From NCBI RefSeq assembly GCF_000964685.1, contig NZ_LANS01000001.1, forward strand, positions 1,302,001 through 1,366,000: a stretch of DNA of 64,000 nucleotides, read 5' to 3'. A program made the position numbers and the translations under genes. A model generated the notes under the pieces. The model was not told where the DNA came from. It saw only the letters and a program-made list of their open reading frames with translations, and ran no database searches. Shown in pieces: positions 26,219 through 36,775 of the stretch. How positions within the stretch are numbered: position 1 is the stretch's first letter; the number at the start of each line of letters is the position of its first letter. Source of the stretch: Anaplasma phagocytophilum str. Webster (GTDB taxonomy: Bacteria; Pseudomonadota; Alphaproteobacteria; Rickettsiales; Anaplasmataceae).

Positions 26219-27239
26219 TGCTTTCCATAGGCCATCTAGCTCTGGGAGCAAATCCTAGTGAAGCAACTGCGTTACCCTTACGGAAGTTCTCCACCCCTGC
26301 CCAAGCCACCATTATGCCATTGTCCGTGCATAGTTCGCGTGGCGGGAATACCGCAGTAACACCCATGTCTTCTGCGCACTGCGATATAATAGTTCTTAAA
26401 AATCCATTCGATGCTACCCCACCAGTAACCACCAGCTTATCTATACCCTCCTTCAGTTGTCTAGCAGCCTTTATGGCATTCCGTATCCTACTCACCAGTA
26501 TATCACCAACGCATTCCTGAAAAGATGCACATATGTCACATACCATTTCTTCATCCAGAGGCCCTTCTCTCTCGATCGCATAACGAACCGCTGTCTTTAA
26601 TCCTGAAAATGAAAAATCACAGCCAGGTCTATTATGTAAAGCCCGAGGGAAAAAGAATCTATCCCCACGACCATTCTTAGCCTTACATTCTACAGCCGGA
26701 CCACCCGGATACCCTAACCCAAGCATTCGCGCTACTTTATCAAACGCTTCACCTAGTGAATCATCAATTGCACCGCCCAATTTACTGTAGCAACCAACGT
26801 CATGAGCTAACATAAACTGACAATGGCCGCCCGAAACAATAAGGACAAGAAAAGGAAAGACAATCTCTTGATTCATCCGCGCTACTAAAGCATGGGCTTC
26901 TAAATGATTTACCGCTATGATAGGCTTTTTCGTTGCATAGGAAACAGCCTTTGCAAACATAACACCCACAATCAAAGAACCTACTAACCCGGGCCCGGCT
27001 GTAACAGCTATACTTGAAAGATCATCGAATTTTAGACCTGAATTGCTCATTGCCTTCTTCACGAGCACTTGCAGGAAATCGTAGTGAGCACGTGCAGCTA
27101 TTTCAGGAACCACCCCACCATATGCAGAATGCTCTACTTGAGATAAGACCTCATGCGCAAAGACTTCCCCACTGTCGGTCAATATAGCAACAGCAGTCTC
27201 ATCACAACTCGTCTCTATTCCTAGTAGTACTTCACCCAC
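26211..27239 (-). CDS. tsaD: tRNA N6-adenosine threonylcarbamoyltransferase
   Basis: Catalyses the last step of t6A37 formation on tRNAs reading ANN codons, transferring threonylcarbamoyl from the AMP intermediate, with TsaB and TsaE. The 342-residue length fits the bacterial form. Signatures: IETSCDETAVAIL near 8-20, the metal-binding NHLEAHALVARM near 110, VSGGHCQFMLA and GEAFDKVARMLGLGYPGGP (nucleotide binding), and CTDNGIMVAWAG close to the end. The start is GTG at 27239. It lies 12 bp after the TAXI-type binding-protein gene on the same strand, in a run with tpiA. Its partner TsaB is at 39866-40453. Confidence 0.97.
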   Translation of the reverse strand: MGEVLLGIETSCDETAVAILTDSGEVFAHEVLSQVEHSAYGGVVPEIAARAHYDFLQVLVKKAMSNSGLKFDDLSSIAVTAGPGLVGSLIVGVMFAKAVSYATKKPIIAVNHLEAHALVARMNQEIVFPFLVLIVSGGHCQFMLAHDVGCYSKLGGAIDDSLGEAFDKVARMLGLGYPGGPAVECKAKNGRGDRFFFPRALHNRPGCDFSFSGLKTAVRYAIEREGPLDEEMVCDICASFQECVGDILVSRIRNAIKAARQLKEGIDKLVVTGGVASNGFLRTIISQCAEDMGVTAVFPPRELCTDNGIMVAWAGVENFRKGNAVASLGFAPRARWPMESIS

Positions 27240-27251
27240 GCTAGCCTGTTA

Positions 27252-28259
27252 TTAGACCAAAGTCTCTATAAAACTTTTCTGCACCCTCATGCAATGGCAC
27301 CTCAAACGCACTACCTCTTGTTGATGCCCCGGAAGATCCGCCAATGTTAAATTCCTGAGAGCACCACTCAGCTCACGGAACCTTACTAAGTTAGAAGCGA
27401 TTGACTTTACCGTAATATAAGCCATCTCATCAGAAAGCTCCGCAGTCCCATATATAGAAGCCCTGATCGAGATAGTATGAACATCATACGGAATATTTGA
27501 GTATGTATTACCAGGTATCATACCCGCCTGGTAGTAAGGATACTTTTCTATAACCTGCGCTATCAAATCAGCATCTAGAGACAATACAACTGAACCACAC
27601 GTCGCAGCCACTTCCTGCATGGATGCATTAGGATGCCCAATAAAATCAGATATCACATCCACCTTTCCATCACAAAGTGCCTGCACCTGCTCAGAAGCCC
27701 TTAAATCCGACGTTACAAGAAAATCTTTTGTCGTCCACCCCTTCAACTCCATAAGCCCCAACATCGCCGTACGAATGCCTGTACCAGGAGCTCCTATGTT
27801 AACCCTCTTACCCTTTATATCATCTATCGTTTTTATTCCAGAATCAGCACGCACTATTAACGTGAGATACTCCCTATGCAACTGCGCCAGCAACCTAAGA
27901 TTCTGCATTGGGTGCTCACCACTATACAAATTTTTCCCCGCATATGCATAGTACCCTATGTCTGATTGAGCAGCACCGATATCCATGGCACCCCTTCTCA
28001 TGGCATTGAGATTGTATACACTTCCAGACGTAGATGCAGTAGAGCAGATAAGTGCATCACCAGGATGCCTCTCCCTATATCCCGAAACAACAAACTTACA
28101 CAACCCTCCACCAATGGAATAGTACACTCCGGTCATAGACCCGCTCCCTATAAGGACGAAATCCCTAGACGGAGCATCTGCAGAGAGAGCTACATTAGTA
28201 AAAAACAAAAAAGAAAGGCTACAAAGCGCAACAAAGCAGGTAACTATTCCCCTTAGCAT
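27252..28259 (-). CDS. TAXI-family TRAP transporter solute-binding protein
   Basis: A periplasmic substrate-binding protein of the TAXI group. The 335-residue product has a cleavable signal peptide (hydrophobic core CFVALCSLSFLFFTNVALS, first 26 residues), then FVLIGSGSMTGVYYSIGGGL near 34-53, which matches the family's first binding motif. Further matches are INLGAPGTG-like VNIGAPGTGIRTAML and the ALCDGKVDVISDFIGHPN segment. Substrates of TAXI proteins are usually glutamate, 2-oxoglutarate or similar acids. The membrane partner is not in this window. It is only 7 bp downstream of tpiA and 12 bp upstream of tsaD, suggesting one transcript. Confidence 0.92.
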   Translation of the reverse strand: MLRGIVTCFVALCSLSFLFFTNVALSADAPSRDFVLIGSGSMTGVYYSIGGGLCKFVVSGYRERHPGDALICSTASTSGSVYNLNAMRRGAMDIGAAQSDIGYYAYAGKNLYSGEHPMQNLRLLAQLHREYLTLIVRADSGIKTIDDIKGKRVNIGAPGTGIRTAMLGLMELKGWTTKDFLVTSDLRASEQVQALCDGKVDVISDFIGHPNASMQEVAATCGSVVLSLDADLIAQVIEKYPYYQAGMIPGNTYSNIPYDVHTISIRASIYGTAELSDEMAYITVKSIASNLVRFRELSGALRNLTLADLPGHQQEVVRLRCHCMRVQKSFIETLV

Positions 28260-28266
28260 ATATGAC

Positions 28267-28998
28267 CTATAAGCATTCCATCACATTATCCAACATTCTA
28301 GCAAATCCATCAGCATCTAGACTAGCACTACCCACTAATACCCCAGCGATACCACTAACACCTGTTTTCAGCGAGCGTATGTTACTCTCATTTACAGAAC
28401 CACCATATATGATACGAAGCCCAGGATTATGCGACTTAATGATAGAAAAAGCCTCCTCTATCATCGCAATATCAGGGATAACAGAACCACCTATAGCCCA
28501 TATAGGTTCATATGCAACAAAAAACTCCCCCTCTTCAGGAAGACAACTTCGGCATTGCTCCAATAAAACCCTTCCAGTAGCACCACTTTCTCGCTCTTCC
28601 CTATTTTCTCCCACACATATTATCGGAATAAGGCATTCTCCTACAGCACTCTCAGCCTTAAGCTTTATCAAAGAGTCACTCTCATTAAGCAGAGTCCGCC
28701 GGTCAGAGTGCCCTAGTATTACATATTCACAGCCACATTCCCGCAGCATTTTAGCAGTGATTTCACCGGTACAACCACGACTCACCCCAGCAAAACAGTC
28801 CTGCCCACCTAACCTAACTACACAACTTCGCCCCCTTAATGAAGGCATAGCAGTATATGGAGGACACAACACCACGCTGCACGTAGAACCACCTGATAAT
28901 GAGTTTTGAGAAGACAGAACATCCAAGAAACTTTCAGCTAGCCTTGCATTACCGTTAGCCTTCCAATTCGCAACAACAAGAAAGGACATATCATCCAT
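28267..28998 (-). CDS. tpiA: Triose-phosphate isomerase
   Basis: Interconverts dihydroxyacetone phosphate and glyceraldehyde 3-phosphate. Key parts are VVANWKANG (catalytic Lys), LGHSDRR (catalytic His), YEPIWAIGG (catalytic Glu and loop 6) and YGGSVNESN (phosphate loop). The open frame extends upstream to 29073, but that part is the tRNA-Thr gene, so the start must be at MDDMSF (28998) or the next Met (28989). It gives 243 residues or slightly fewer, close to the family norm. It heads a close-packed set with the TAXI protein gene and tsaD. Confidence 0.96.
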   Translation of the reverse strand: MDDMSFLVVANWKANGNARLAESFLDVLSSQNSLSGGSTCSVVLCPPYTAMPSLRGRSCVVRLGGQDCFAGVSRGCTGEITAKMLRECGCEYVILGHSDRRTLLNESDSLIKLKAESAVGECLIPIICVGENREERESGATGRVLLEQCRSCLPEEGEFFVAYEPIWAIGGSVIPDIAMIEEAFSIIKSHNPGLRIIYGGSVNESNIRSLKTGVSGIAGVLVGSASLDADGFARMLDNVMECL

Positions 28999-29015
28999 AA
29001 TAATTACACAGAGAG

Positions 29016-29089
29016 AGCCGACTGCCGGACTCGAACCGACAACATCCTGATTACAAGTCAGGCGCTCTACCAATTATAGCTAAGCCGGC
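29016..29089 (-). tRNA. tRNA-Thr (TGT)
   Basis: Acceptor GCCGGCT pairs with AGTCGGC. Anticodon stem CCTGA/TCAGG encloses loop CTTGTAA (anticodon TGT), and the T arm is GTCGG-TTCGAGT-CCGGC. The D arm reads GCTATAATTGGTAGAGC, with only three good pairs where GCTC/GAGC is usual. It directly precedes tpiA by 17 bp on the same strand. Confidence 0.92.
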
Positions 29090-29207
29090 CAACCATCGCG
29101 AAAACTAAATCCTATAACAGCTAGCGGTAGCTATGATATACATGTTAGGATAAAAGTCAATACACTAAAACATGACTATTTATGGAGATATGCATGAGAA
29201 TTAATGT

Positions 29208-30017
29208 ATGAAAATTACTAAATACAGGACGAAAAAATCTTTAGGGCAGTGTTTCATACTAGATCCTGCTATCGCGGAAAAAATTGTTTCATATGCAGGA
29301 TGCTTGGAACAATATAACGTAATAGAAGTCGGACCAGGGCTTGGAATAATGACTCAATCAATCCTTAACAAAGAGGTACGTAGACTAACCGCTATTGAGA
29401 AGGATAGAAGATTATCAAACATACACAGCAAACTAAAAGAAGCACATGCTGAATATGATTGCATCTTTGAAGATATTTTGGATGTCAACATCGAACAGCT
29501 GCTATCGCAATCGCCCCTCAAAATGATATCCAACCTCCCGTACAATATATCTGTAATTTTGCTTCTAAAACTCCTTCCCTATATACATCGCTTCGAGAAG
29601 CTCATTCTTATGTTCCAAAAAGAAGTAGCTGATAGGATCGTAGCTCAGCCAAATACGAAAAGCTATTCTATTCTGTCTATTCTTGTGCAGCTGCTATGCG
29701 ATGTTAGAAAAGTTGAAGATTTCCCACCAGAAATTTTCTCCCCATCTCCTAAAGTATATTCTTCAGTTATAGAGATAACTCCCTTATTATCTCCTAGATT
29801 CTCTGTAGATAATTCATACTTTGCACAAGTATTAAAAAAGCTATTCCACTGCCGACGAAAAACAATTCGCAACTCGTTAAAGTCATGTATAAAAGATGCT
29901 GATGCATTATTTATTGGATGTAATATTGACCCTAATGCAAGAGCAGAATCCCTGACTATAGAGCAATTGTGCTCACTAACAAATGCCTTAAAAGCGCGCA
30001 ATATCAATATAATCTGA
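29208..30017 (+). CDS. rsmA: 16S rRNA dimethyladenosine transferase (KsgA)
   Basis: Dimethylates two adjacent adenines in the 3' hairpin of 16S rRNA during small-subunit assembly. The 269-residue length is normal. It begins with the typical KKSLGQCFILDPAIAEKIV, has SAM motif I VIEVGPGLGIMTQSIL, an acidic IEKDRRL strand end, the catalytic ISNLPYNISVILL motif near 108, and the C-terminal FFHCRRKTIRNSLK-like stretch (KLFHCRRKTIRNSLKS). The start is ATG at 29208. It is divergent from tRNA-Thr and tpiA across about 120 bp and is the last intact gene before 2.7 kb of decayed DNA. Confidence 0.97.
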   Translation: MKITKYRTKKSLGQCFILDPAIAEKIVSYAGCLEQYNVIEVGPGLGIMTQSILNKEVRRLTAIEKDRRLSNIHSKLKEAHAEYDCIFEDILDVNIEQLLSQSPLKMISNLPYNISVILLLKLLPYIHRFEKLILMFQKEVADRIVAQPNTKSYSILSILVQLLCDVRKVEDFPPEIFSPSPKVYSSVIEITPLLSPRFSVDNSYFAQVLKKLFHCRRKTIRNSLKSCIKDADALFIGCNIDPNARAESLTIEQLCSLTNALKARNINII

Positions 30018-32710
30018 CCATACCAACAGAAACTAGAAATGATAATCTGTCAATACAGCGTTATTTATGGTTTTATGCCCGATATTACTTCCGGATAAAA
30101 ACACGATACAATTGATAAATACCACTTCACTCCGAAAATCAGTCAATACCGACTGAAGCTATGGCAAATATTCATTTCCGATTCAGAATACTCAGCCACA
30201 GTCAGTAATCTAAAACCCTTAATAGAGTGGTTCTGAAGAAGCTGGTTGATATCCCATAATTAGAAGCTATTTCTGCGAGAATCTCAAGCAGATCTAGATA
30301 TAATTCTCTACTATTTCTTGATAAATATTACTGCTAAAAACAACAAGATATTGTTTTCAGTGATACACGATGCTTCTTCTCCCACAAGAAATAAAATACA
30401 CACCGCTCTACTCTATCTCTATTGATTGGTCTCAGCCTCATACCTTTTCCTGATATATCGCTAATAGCATGCAACATTCTCATGCTTCCTAGTACCTTTG
30501 TCAGCTGTATCTATATGCACTACGCATCACTTCTATAGACAGCATAGACCACTAGTTTGTGCTGCATCAGCAGACTTTCCTGATGCACATGTGTTATCCA
30601 GGAATCTCTCATAAAGGGTGTGGAAAAACATTACGGTGTTCTAAAGCTGAAAATTTACCTAGCATGACTGTAAAATCCACTTACACACTTTACTTCTCGA
30701 CATTTGCCATGATAGCCGCTTCTATAATCATAGGTAATGCCATGAAACTCACTACCGCAATATATCTCATAGTAACTCTGATCAAGGATATAAGCATGGT
30801 TATCAATCTGAGTAATTGCAAACTGCATCCCAGCTATTATTTCAAACTCTTATATGCAGATCGCTGAATACATACCGAAAAATACACTAAATCTCGGCGC
30901 AATACTCCGAGCAAAAGAGGTAAGATATTTTTATCACCTGTACCTATATGCTATACCTATAATACTATTGAAAACCCCTTTCAACGCGGATACTGCTTTA
31001 GTTATCTTACAATAATGCATGATAACTTTTTAAGCCAAATCAGGGTAGATGCTGAACCTTACACGCATGCAAATATCTCATTAGTACACCCTTCTTCCTT
31101 GCCTGTATAGTGCCATATCCCATAGCAATAAGCACTTGTAAACCTAGGCAAGCTACCTACATTATAGCAAGTGAAGGTTTATTACTTATAGATCTTGCTA
31201 GTTACCACTAAACTTGGAACACTCATAATGCTTATAGACAACGTTACTGCAGTGTTGCTATGCTAACCTTCTTCCCAAATAATGTAGACAAAATAGTGTA
31301 TAGTAACAATTAAAGGTACCACTGTCGCTAGTTTTTAGAAGATTTTTCAACAAATAGGTCTGCAAGAAATACTGGGGAATTTTATGATATTTAAAGAGTA
31401 ACATGTTTTCTGACTGCCTTTATCAATAAGAACGCATACTGATGGATCCTTGATATGCTCCCTGTACAAATGTATTATACGGGAATTTTAAATGCCATCG
31501 TCGTCTCAAGATATCTTACAACCCTTTTTCACCCTTATTCGGTGTGCTATCGCTGTAATCCAGCCTGACTTTTACGGGCTTCTTTTTGAAAACCATAAAG
31601 TATGATTACTTTGTGATAAGAATATCTTTCTGACCTAAGTGTTTTCGAGAAATATCAAAGCATTTTATCCAGCTCTTATAAAAACCTACAGAAACGAGAA
31701 GTTTTGTGAAAGATTAAAGCATCCTGACGCTACAGGTAATAAAAAACAAAGTAGCATAATTGCGCTTCTTGAAAAACTAGAAACGCCTCTGTTCGGCTCA
31801 CTATAGCATCACTACTACTTACTGAACAAGTTCCGAGACAGATCCCGCATATATTTCACAAAAGCGTACAAATCTGCGAAAACAGTAGACACAACGTATT
31901 CTCAGGAAAAATGTAATCACGATACAAACATTGCAGCAGTATTCTTACTACTAACCACCTCAATTTCAACGTACTAAAAGAACTTTCACGATCAAAGATG
32001 TATTACTTCAGGCCTTATTACCAATTTGCAAATTATCTAAATGCATCATTACAACTTCGCGTACTACAATTTTAAGGCTACTACCTTAACTTTGCACTTG
32101 CTTTAGTAGACTGACTTGTTGCACTGAGAGTAAGTCATAATGCCCACACTCTATACCCTAAATGCAGCTCATCACAATCCAACGTACTCATAGCACGTAA
32201 AGCACACCCGAAGAATACATACGATTACAAAAACGTGATCTTTTTTTGATAATCTTAGGGTATCTATACAACGAGCTCGCTACATATTATTGTCGTCTCA
32301 AGCACAGACAACTGAAAGAAGATCATTAAAAATCCTAAGTATCTAGCGACACAAGCAAAGCTACTTCATACGTAACAATAGCCCATAGTTTTCATTAAGT
32401 TAAGGATGCAAAAACCCACGTATAGAACACACTACAAAAAAACAAAACCCCCAAGTGTCATTTACATAATATGCAAGCATGCAAACTCCGTAAAACGGCC
32501 ATGCTAAAAACATCAAAGTATGACAAACATTCTAAACACGATAAAACTTCTCTGCTCATAGAGTAATAACCAAATATTTAGTTGCCTCTCCTATCCTATC
32601 AAAGCAGACTCCACCTCGTACCTAACTGAAGAGTATACAAGAAGAGACATAAGCCTATAAACGCACATAACCCCTCTCACAAGCAACCACAGGGGAATGT
32701 ACCTAGGCAA
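30018..32710. other. Long decayed stretch
   Basis: About 2.7 kb with no intact gene. One forward frame at 30559-30867 (102 residues) has a hydrophobic part (FSTFAMIAASIIIGNAMKLT) but no ribosome-binding site or family match, and I do not call it a gene. I recognised no RNA gene, repeat or protein remnant in the remainder. Confidence 0.5.
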
Positions 32711-33037
32711 TTATTGCCTGATTTTTATTGAGTGTATCGCTTTGAAGCCAAAATAAACAGAGATCTTCTCTATCATTCCAGGTATAGCATATTGCAAGAA
32801 CATTGCGTATCCCCCATTCTTTACCTGTAAACACAAGGCACCTGAGTTATTCCCGGTGAATACAACTCTATCTGGCGACGCCATATCCGCTATAGTGCTT
32901 CCCACTATAGATCGCCAATTCAGAAACAGACGAACCTCTATTTTACTGATGCTCCAAAGATTACAGTGCTTTAATACAAATGACTCAACTACAGAATTAA
33001 CACTCTTATATCCGTGCTTAGTCACAAACCGGCTCAT
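32711..33037 (-). CDS. DUF721 (DciA-like) domain protein
   Basis: A 108-residue protein with the DUF721 pattern: WRSIVGSTIADMASPDRVVF, then NSGALCLQVKNGGYAMFLQYAIPGMIEKISVYFG, and a basic end SIKIRQ. In bacteria without DnaC or DnaI, DUF721 proteins (DciA) assist loading of the replicative helicase DnaB. In this small version that role is an inference from the family. Its start is an ATG 41 bp downstream of tRNA-Ser on the same strand, and processing out of a shared transcript is possible. Confidence 0.78.
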   Translation of the reverse strand: MSRFVTKHGYKSVNSVVESFVLKHCNLWSISKIEVRLFLNWRSIVGSTIADMASPDRVVFTGNNSGALCLQVKNGGYAMFLQYAIPGMIEKISVYFGFKAIHSIKIRQ

Positions 33038-33077
33038 ATACAGCCTCGTACCTCAATGCCGCCTGCACCTACACTGG

Positions 33078-33166
33078 CGGAGAGAGAGGGATTCGAACCC
33101 TCGATACAATGTTACTTGTATAACGGTTTAGCAAACCGCCGCCTTCAGCCTCTCGGCCACCTCTCC
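33078..33166 (-). tRNA. tRNA-Ser (GCT)
   Basis: A class II tRNA of 89 bases with a long variable arm (TTATACAAGTAACATTGTAT). Acceptor GGAGAGG pairs with TCTCTCC, the anticodon stem CGGTT/AACCG holds the GCT anticodon, and the T arm is GAGGG-TTCGAAT-CCCTC. The discriminator is G. Confidence 0.93.
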
Positions 33167-33306
33167 CCTTTCTATCGATGGGATTATTCTACATTTTGCA
33201 GCAAATATCAATAGTAATTATCCCTACTCTCTCCCTTTTACAGCCCTATGTACAGACATTTATATCCGTTTTGTGACTTCATAATCATACCTACTTCTTC
33301 CTTAAA

Positions 33307-35859
33307 GGGATAAAAACAAAGTTTTTAATCAGCCTATATGATGCCATGAATACGCATCGTAATACATATTAAAAAACATATCATTAATCTCTAACTAACC
33401 CTGACGTCCATCAATCTGAAACCTTCTAACACTTCTATAAAGACATTTCCCAATACCAGTACTCCCATTAAAAAAAGAAAAAATCCCAGTCACCCAGTCA
33501 CCCAGTCACCCAGTCACCCAGTCACCCAGTCACCCAGTCACCCAGTCACCCAGTCACCCAGTCACCCAGTCACCCAGTCACCCAGTCACCCAGTCACCCA
33601 GTCACCCAGTCACCCAGTCACCCAGTCACCCAGTCACCCAGTCACCCAGTCACCCAGTCACCCAGTCACCCAGTCACCCAGTCACCCAGTCACCCAGTCA
33701 CCCAGTCACCCAGTCACCCAGTCACCCAGTCACCCAGTCACCCAGTCACCCAGTCACCCAGTCACCCAGTCACCCAGTCACCCAGTCACCCAGTCACCCA
33801 GTCACCCAGTCACCCAGTCACCCAGTCACCCAGTCACCCAGTCACCCAGTCACCCAGTCACCCAGTCACCCAGTCACCCAGTCCGGTATCTTCAAATCAT
33901 TGCATTGAAAAGGAGTAATTCTCCTTTATTAGAAGATAACGCATGGATATATGCGTCAATAGCGTGGTTTCCCCTTTAGATAACAATTGAATATTGCTAT
34001 CCCGATCTCTGAGATATATAGAGGTTCTTACATCCATTTACAAAAGCCTTCTGTAAAACTTTTTGTAGCAGGAATATAATCTGCTGCAGCCATCTAAAAT
34101 ATTATTCTATAAGTTTTGAAGAGCGTTTTCTCAAAACTCTTCTATCAGGATTTTTACAGCTATCAGGATTTTTACAGCAGCAATATAAGCTATAATAACC
34201 ATGCTAGATATCATTCCACCCGTTTTTAGGAGAGCATCTTTTTACTGAACGATCTATAGAATAAAAGAATTTTCCAGGTCATGACATGTTTTCCCTTGTA
34301 TAGATAAGAACTCATGCTTATAGATCTGCGGTACACTTTCTATGTATTTCTAGTATCCCTGGTTTACTACCATCTATCCTTAGCTTGCTTCGAAGATGTT
34401 AAATAGCATATTGCCTTCTAGGTTCTACATTAAAATTTGCTGAACATACCCCGTGCTGCATTCCCTCTATTGTCTATTCACTCATCCTATAGCTAGAAGT
34501 AAGGTACTTATTCTCCTATTAATCAACTCTAATATCCCCTGAAAACCGAACTTATAGAGCCTCAACATGTATGCACACTATTTATAAGTCTTTTCTACTT
34601 ATCGAAACTCAATTCTTTATAATTTCAGCACTGCGCATCCCATTGCCTTAGATATGGAAAAATCTCAAAACAAGTAAATTACATTTTAGAACATGAGTAC
34701 CATCATACAGGAGAAAGTGCATCCCGTTACGTATACCCGCATATATCCCATAAATATCTTGCTTCTCTCTTGAGTAGCATTGATCTCACCATAGCATTTG
34801 CCGTGATTTTAGCATTCGTAATATCACAACATTCTCTTTGCCAGATTCCGAATACCGTGCCCATTAAGCTCGTTGTGACCAAAACCTTACTGATGCCGGA
34901 GTTTATTTCCCCACATATTTTCCTTCAAAATACTCCCGATTAGGTCATCATAATCTCTGGCATAAGTGCCCAGGCACTAAAGTGGAATACCGGCTAAAAC
35001 AATAAAATGCACTGGAACAACTCTTTGCATTATTAGGGAAAACCTCTGTATATCCTTCCCCATATCACAAAAACTACCTGCAAAACACAGGTATTAGAAG
35101 TAAGCTCTACACTCAAATACACAATAAATTTCTCAAATATTGCTGAAAAAATTAGAGAGTATGATCTTGGTTTAGATCTCAATTAATAATATTAAGTTCT
35201 TAATAGAATTAACTTAGTATTCACATATCCTGCTTAGAATACAACAAGCGATTATCCATTAGATATCCCCACAATGCTCAGCAGCTCCTTCTCTCTGCAC
35301 AAGCAGGTACTACGTTTAGCATTGCAGCGTAAAAGAGTACAAAAGCAATTACCTGGATATCTAGAGCAGCACAAGTCTTTTAAGAAGAAAAGAACGCCTT
35401 TAAGCAGTACGGCATTATCTTATACAGAACGTGAGAAAATTAAAAAAAGGGAGCGTAATGCTCAACAATATCGCTGTAACATAGCTTTTCAAAAGCCTAC
35501 TAATACAAGTTTTGTCCTTAGGCTAACGGAGCAGCAACGCGGAGTTTCTGCAGTAATACAACGGATGCGCAAGGTTACTATAGCTCATGGTATGGATCCT
35601 GTTCAGAGGGCGGGACAAACCAAATCTTCTAATGAGAAGGACGCTGCCAGATTTGGGCGTGTACCTAAAGGGAAAAAGAGAACCTCTGCTATGTCCTTTT
35701 TGAAGATGCTTCTCAAATTCCTGCTGATGCTTCTTTTTCCTATTATGTTTTGTAGTAACCTCATTGTTAAGGGCATCCTGAAGGATTTGCAGTCTAGACA
35801 TAAACCTACGAAAAAAACCTCTCGTCGTCCCTTCTCAGCTATTCTTCTTTTGGGGCCTT
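33307..35859 (+). repeat. 2.5-kb direct repeat, copy 2
   Basis: About 2553 bp in the same orientation as copy 1 at 13113-15633. The 32-bp difference in length is fully explained by four additional octamer units. Its right edge lies 43 bp before the end of mreC (opposite strand). Confidence 0.95.
33485..33883 (+). repeat. Octamer tandem array CCCAGTCA, about 50 units
   Basis: A perfect array of the 8-base unit, 399 bp, against 367 bp in copy 1. Flanks on both sides are the same as in copy 1. Confidence 0.97.
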
Positions 35860-35927
35860 TTACTACTAAATTGCGTCACATCTATCCGTCACGCATTTCA
35901 CCTACGTATTGTCATCTCGCAGGCTAA
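35274..35927 (+). CDS. Hypothetical basic protein, repeat copy 2 (217 aa)
   Basis: Same as the 15048-15662 product for its first 195 residues: basic KR-rich body and one hydrophobic segment at about 145-165. After the repeat edge it continues with a different tail (FTTKLRHIYPSRISPTYCHL plus two residues). The end overlaps the last codons of mreC on the other strand (35902-35927), which suggests this tail is read-through into foreign sequence. Function unknown. Confidence 0.45.
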   Translation: MLSSSFSLHKQVLRLALQRKRVQKQLPGYLEQHKSFKKKRTPLSSTALSYTEREKIKKRERNAQQYRCNIAFQKPTNTSFVLRLTEQQRGVSAVIQRMRKVTIAHGMDPVQRAGQTKSSNEKDAARFGRVPKGKKRTSAMSFLKMLLKFLLMLLFPIMFCSNLIVKGILKDLQSRHKPTKKTSRRPFSAILLLGPFTTKLRHIYPSRISPTYCHLAG

Positions 35928-36723
35928 TAACGCTAACTATATCCAGCTCTTCTACATTAACCGCCGCTGCTACTCTGTTGGACTTTAGTACATCACCTAC
36001 ATATATCCCATAAGGGAAACCCCCGATACCTGCAACGGTTATCACTATTGAGCCTATCTTTATCTCCTTGTCAGATGAGGAAACATTAGTAAAAACGGCA
36101 CCTGTTCCAGAGCCAGACAGTAACGCACTGACCCCATTTTCTACAATAAAAACCTGAGCATCAAAACCCTTATCTGTCACAAGCAAAACTCGGGAACTAC
36201 GCTCACTTACATCTACTATCTTTCCTACTAAACCTTTACTATTGACAACAGCCTGCTGATTTTTGATACCGTCCCTAGTGCCTAAAGGAAGAAAAACTTT
36301 TCTCGATATACCATCATATGAATGTATCACGCGTGTAGTAATATAAGAAAGGCCCCTATAATCAGAAACAAAGTTTAATAATCGCCTAAAATTTTCATTT
36401 TCCTCGGCTAACATTTCTGTACGCACAAAACAAGACGCAACTCCCATAGCATCTTGTATTGCTGTACAAGACTGAGCACAGAGAGAAGCGGGTACAGCAG
36501 ATTTCATTACTACTTCAGTTGCTGCAACACATCTGTCTACAACATGAGTACGCATTCTCCAGAAAAAGCTGCTTTCATCTCCAGAAAACCACCGCCCAAA
36601 ACAATAAAGCAGTGACCCTGCTATGACTAATACACATACCCTGTGCTGCATTATCTTAAAAAATCCCCTTTTAAGATAATAAGACACACCAGATGTTGGC
36701 TTTATACGTACGTATCTTACCAT
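35902..36723 (-). CDS. mreC: Rod shape-determining protein MreC
   Basis: An envelope scaffold protein that links the cell-wall elongation machinery to the cytoskeleton. The 273 residues include an N-terminal transmembrane anchor at about 28-46 (HRVCVLVIAGSLLYCFGRW), a coiled-coil-like stretch near 105-115 (EMLAEENENFRRLL), then the paired beta-barrel domain with RDGIKNQQAVVNSKGLVGKI, SRVLLVTDKGFDAQV and IKIGSIVITVAGIGGFPYGI, all family hallmarks. The usual operon partner mreB is not adjacent. An mreB pseudogene with an internal inversion lies at 10.0-10.7 kb. The 3' end is 43 bp from repeat copy 2, and its upstream region is duplicated in inverted form at 16305-16566. Confidence 0.92.
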   Translation of the reverse strand: MVRYVRIKPTSGVSYYLKRGFFKIMQHRVCVLVIAGSLLYCFGRWFSGDESSFFWRMRTHVVDRCVAATEVVMKSAVPASLCAQSCTAIQDAMGVASCFVRTEMLAEENENFRRLLNFVSDYRGLSYITTRVIHSYDGISRKVFLPLGTRDGIKNQQAVVNSKGLVGKIVDVSERSSRVLLVTDKGFDAQVFIVENGVSALLSGSGTGAVFTNVSSSDKEIKIGSIVITVAGIGGFPYGIYVGDVLKSNRVAAAVNVEELDIVSVISLRDDNT

Positions 36724-36775
36724 TGGCCCATTTTACCATTATGAAAGTACATCAGAAATTTGGTAAAGATATTAT

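Noticed and set aside
28999-29073. N-terminal extension of tpiA
   Set aside because: The extra 25 codons are the translated tRNA-Thr gene and have no family match.
30559-30867. 102-residue ORF with a hydrophobic part
   Set aside because: No ribosome-binding site, no family features, and it lies in decayed DNA with stops in all surrounding frames.
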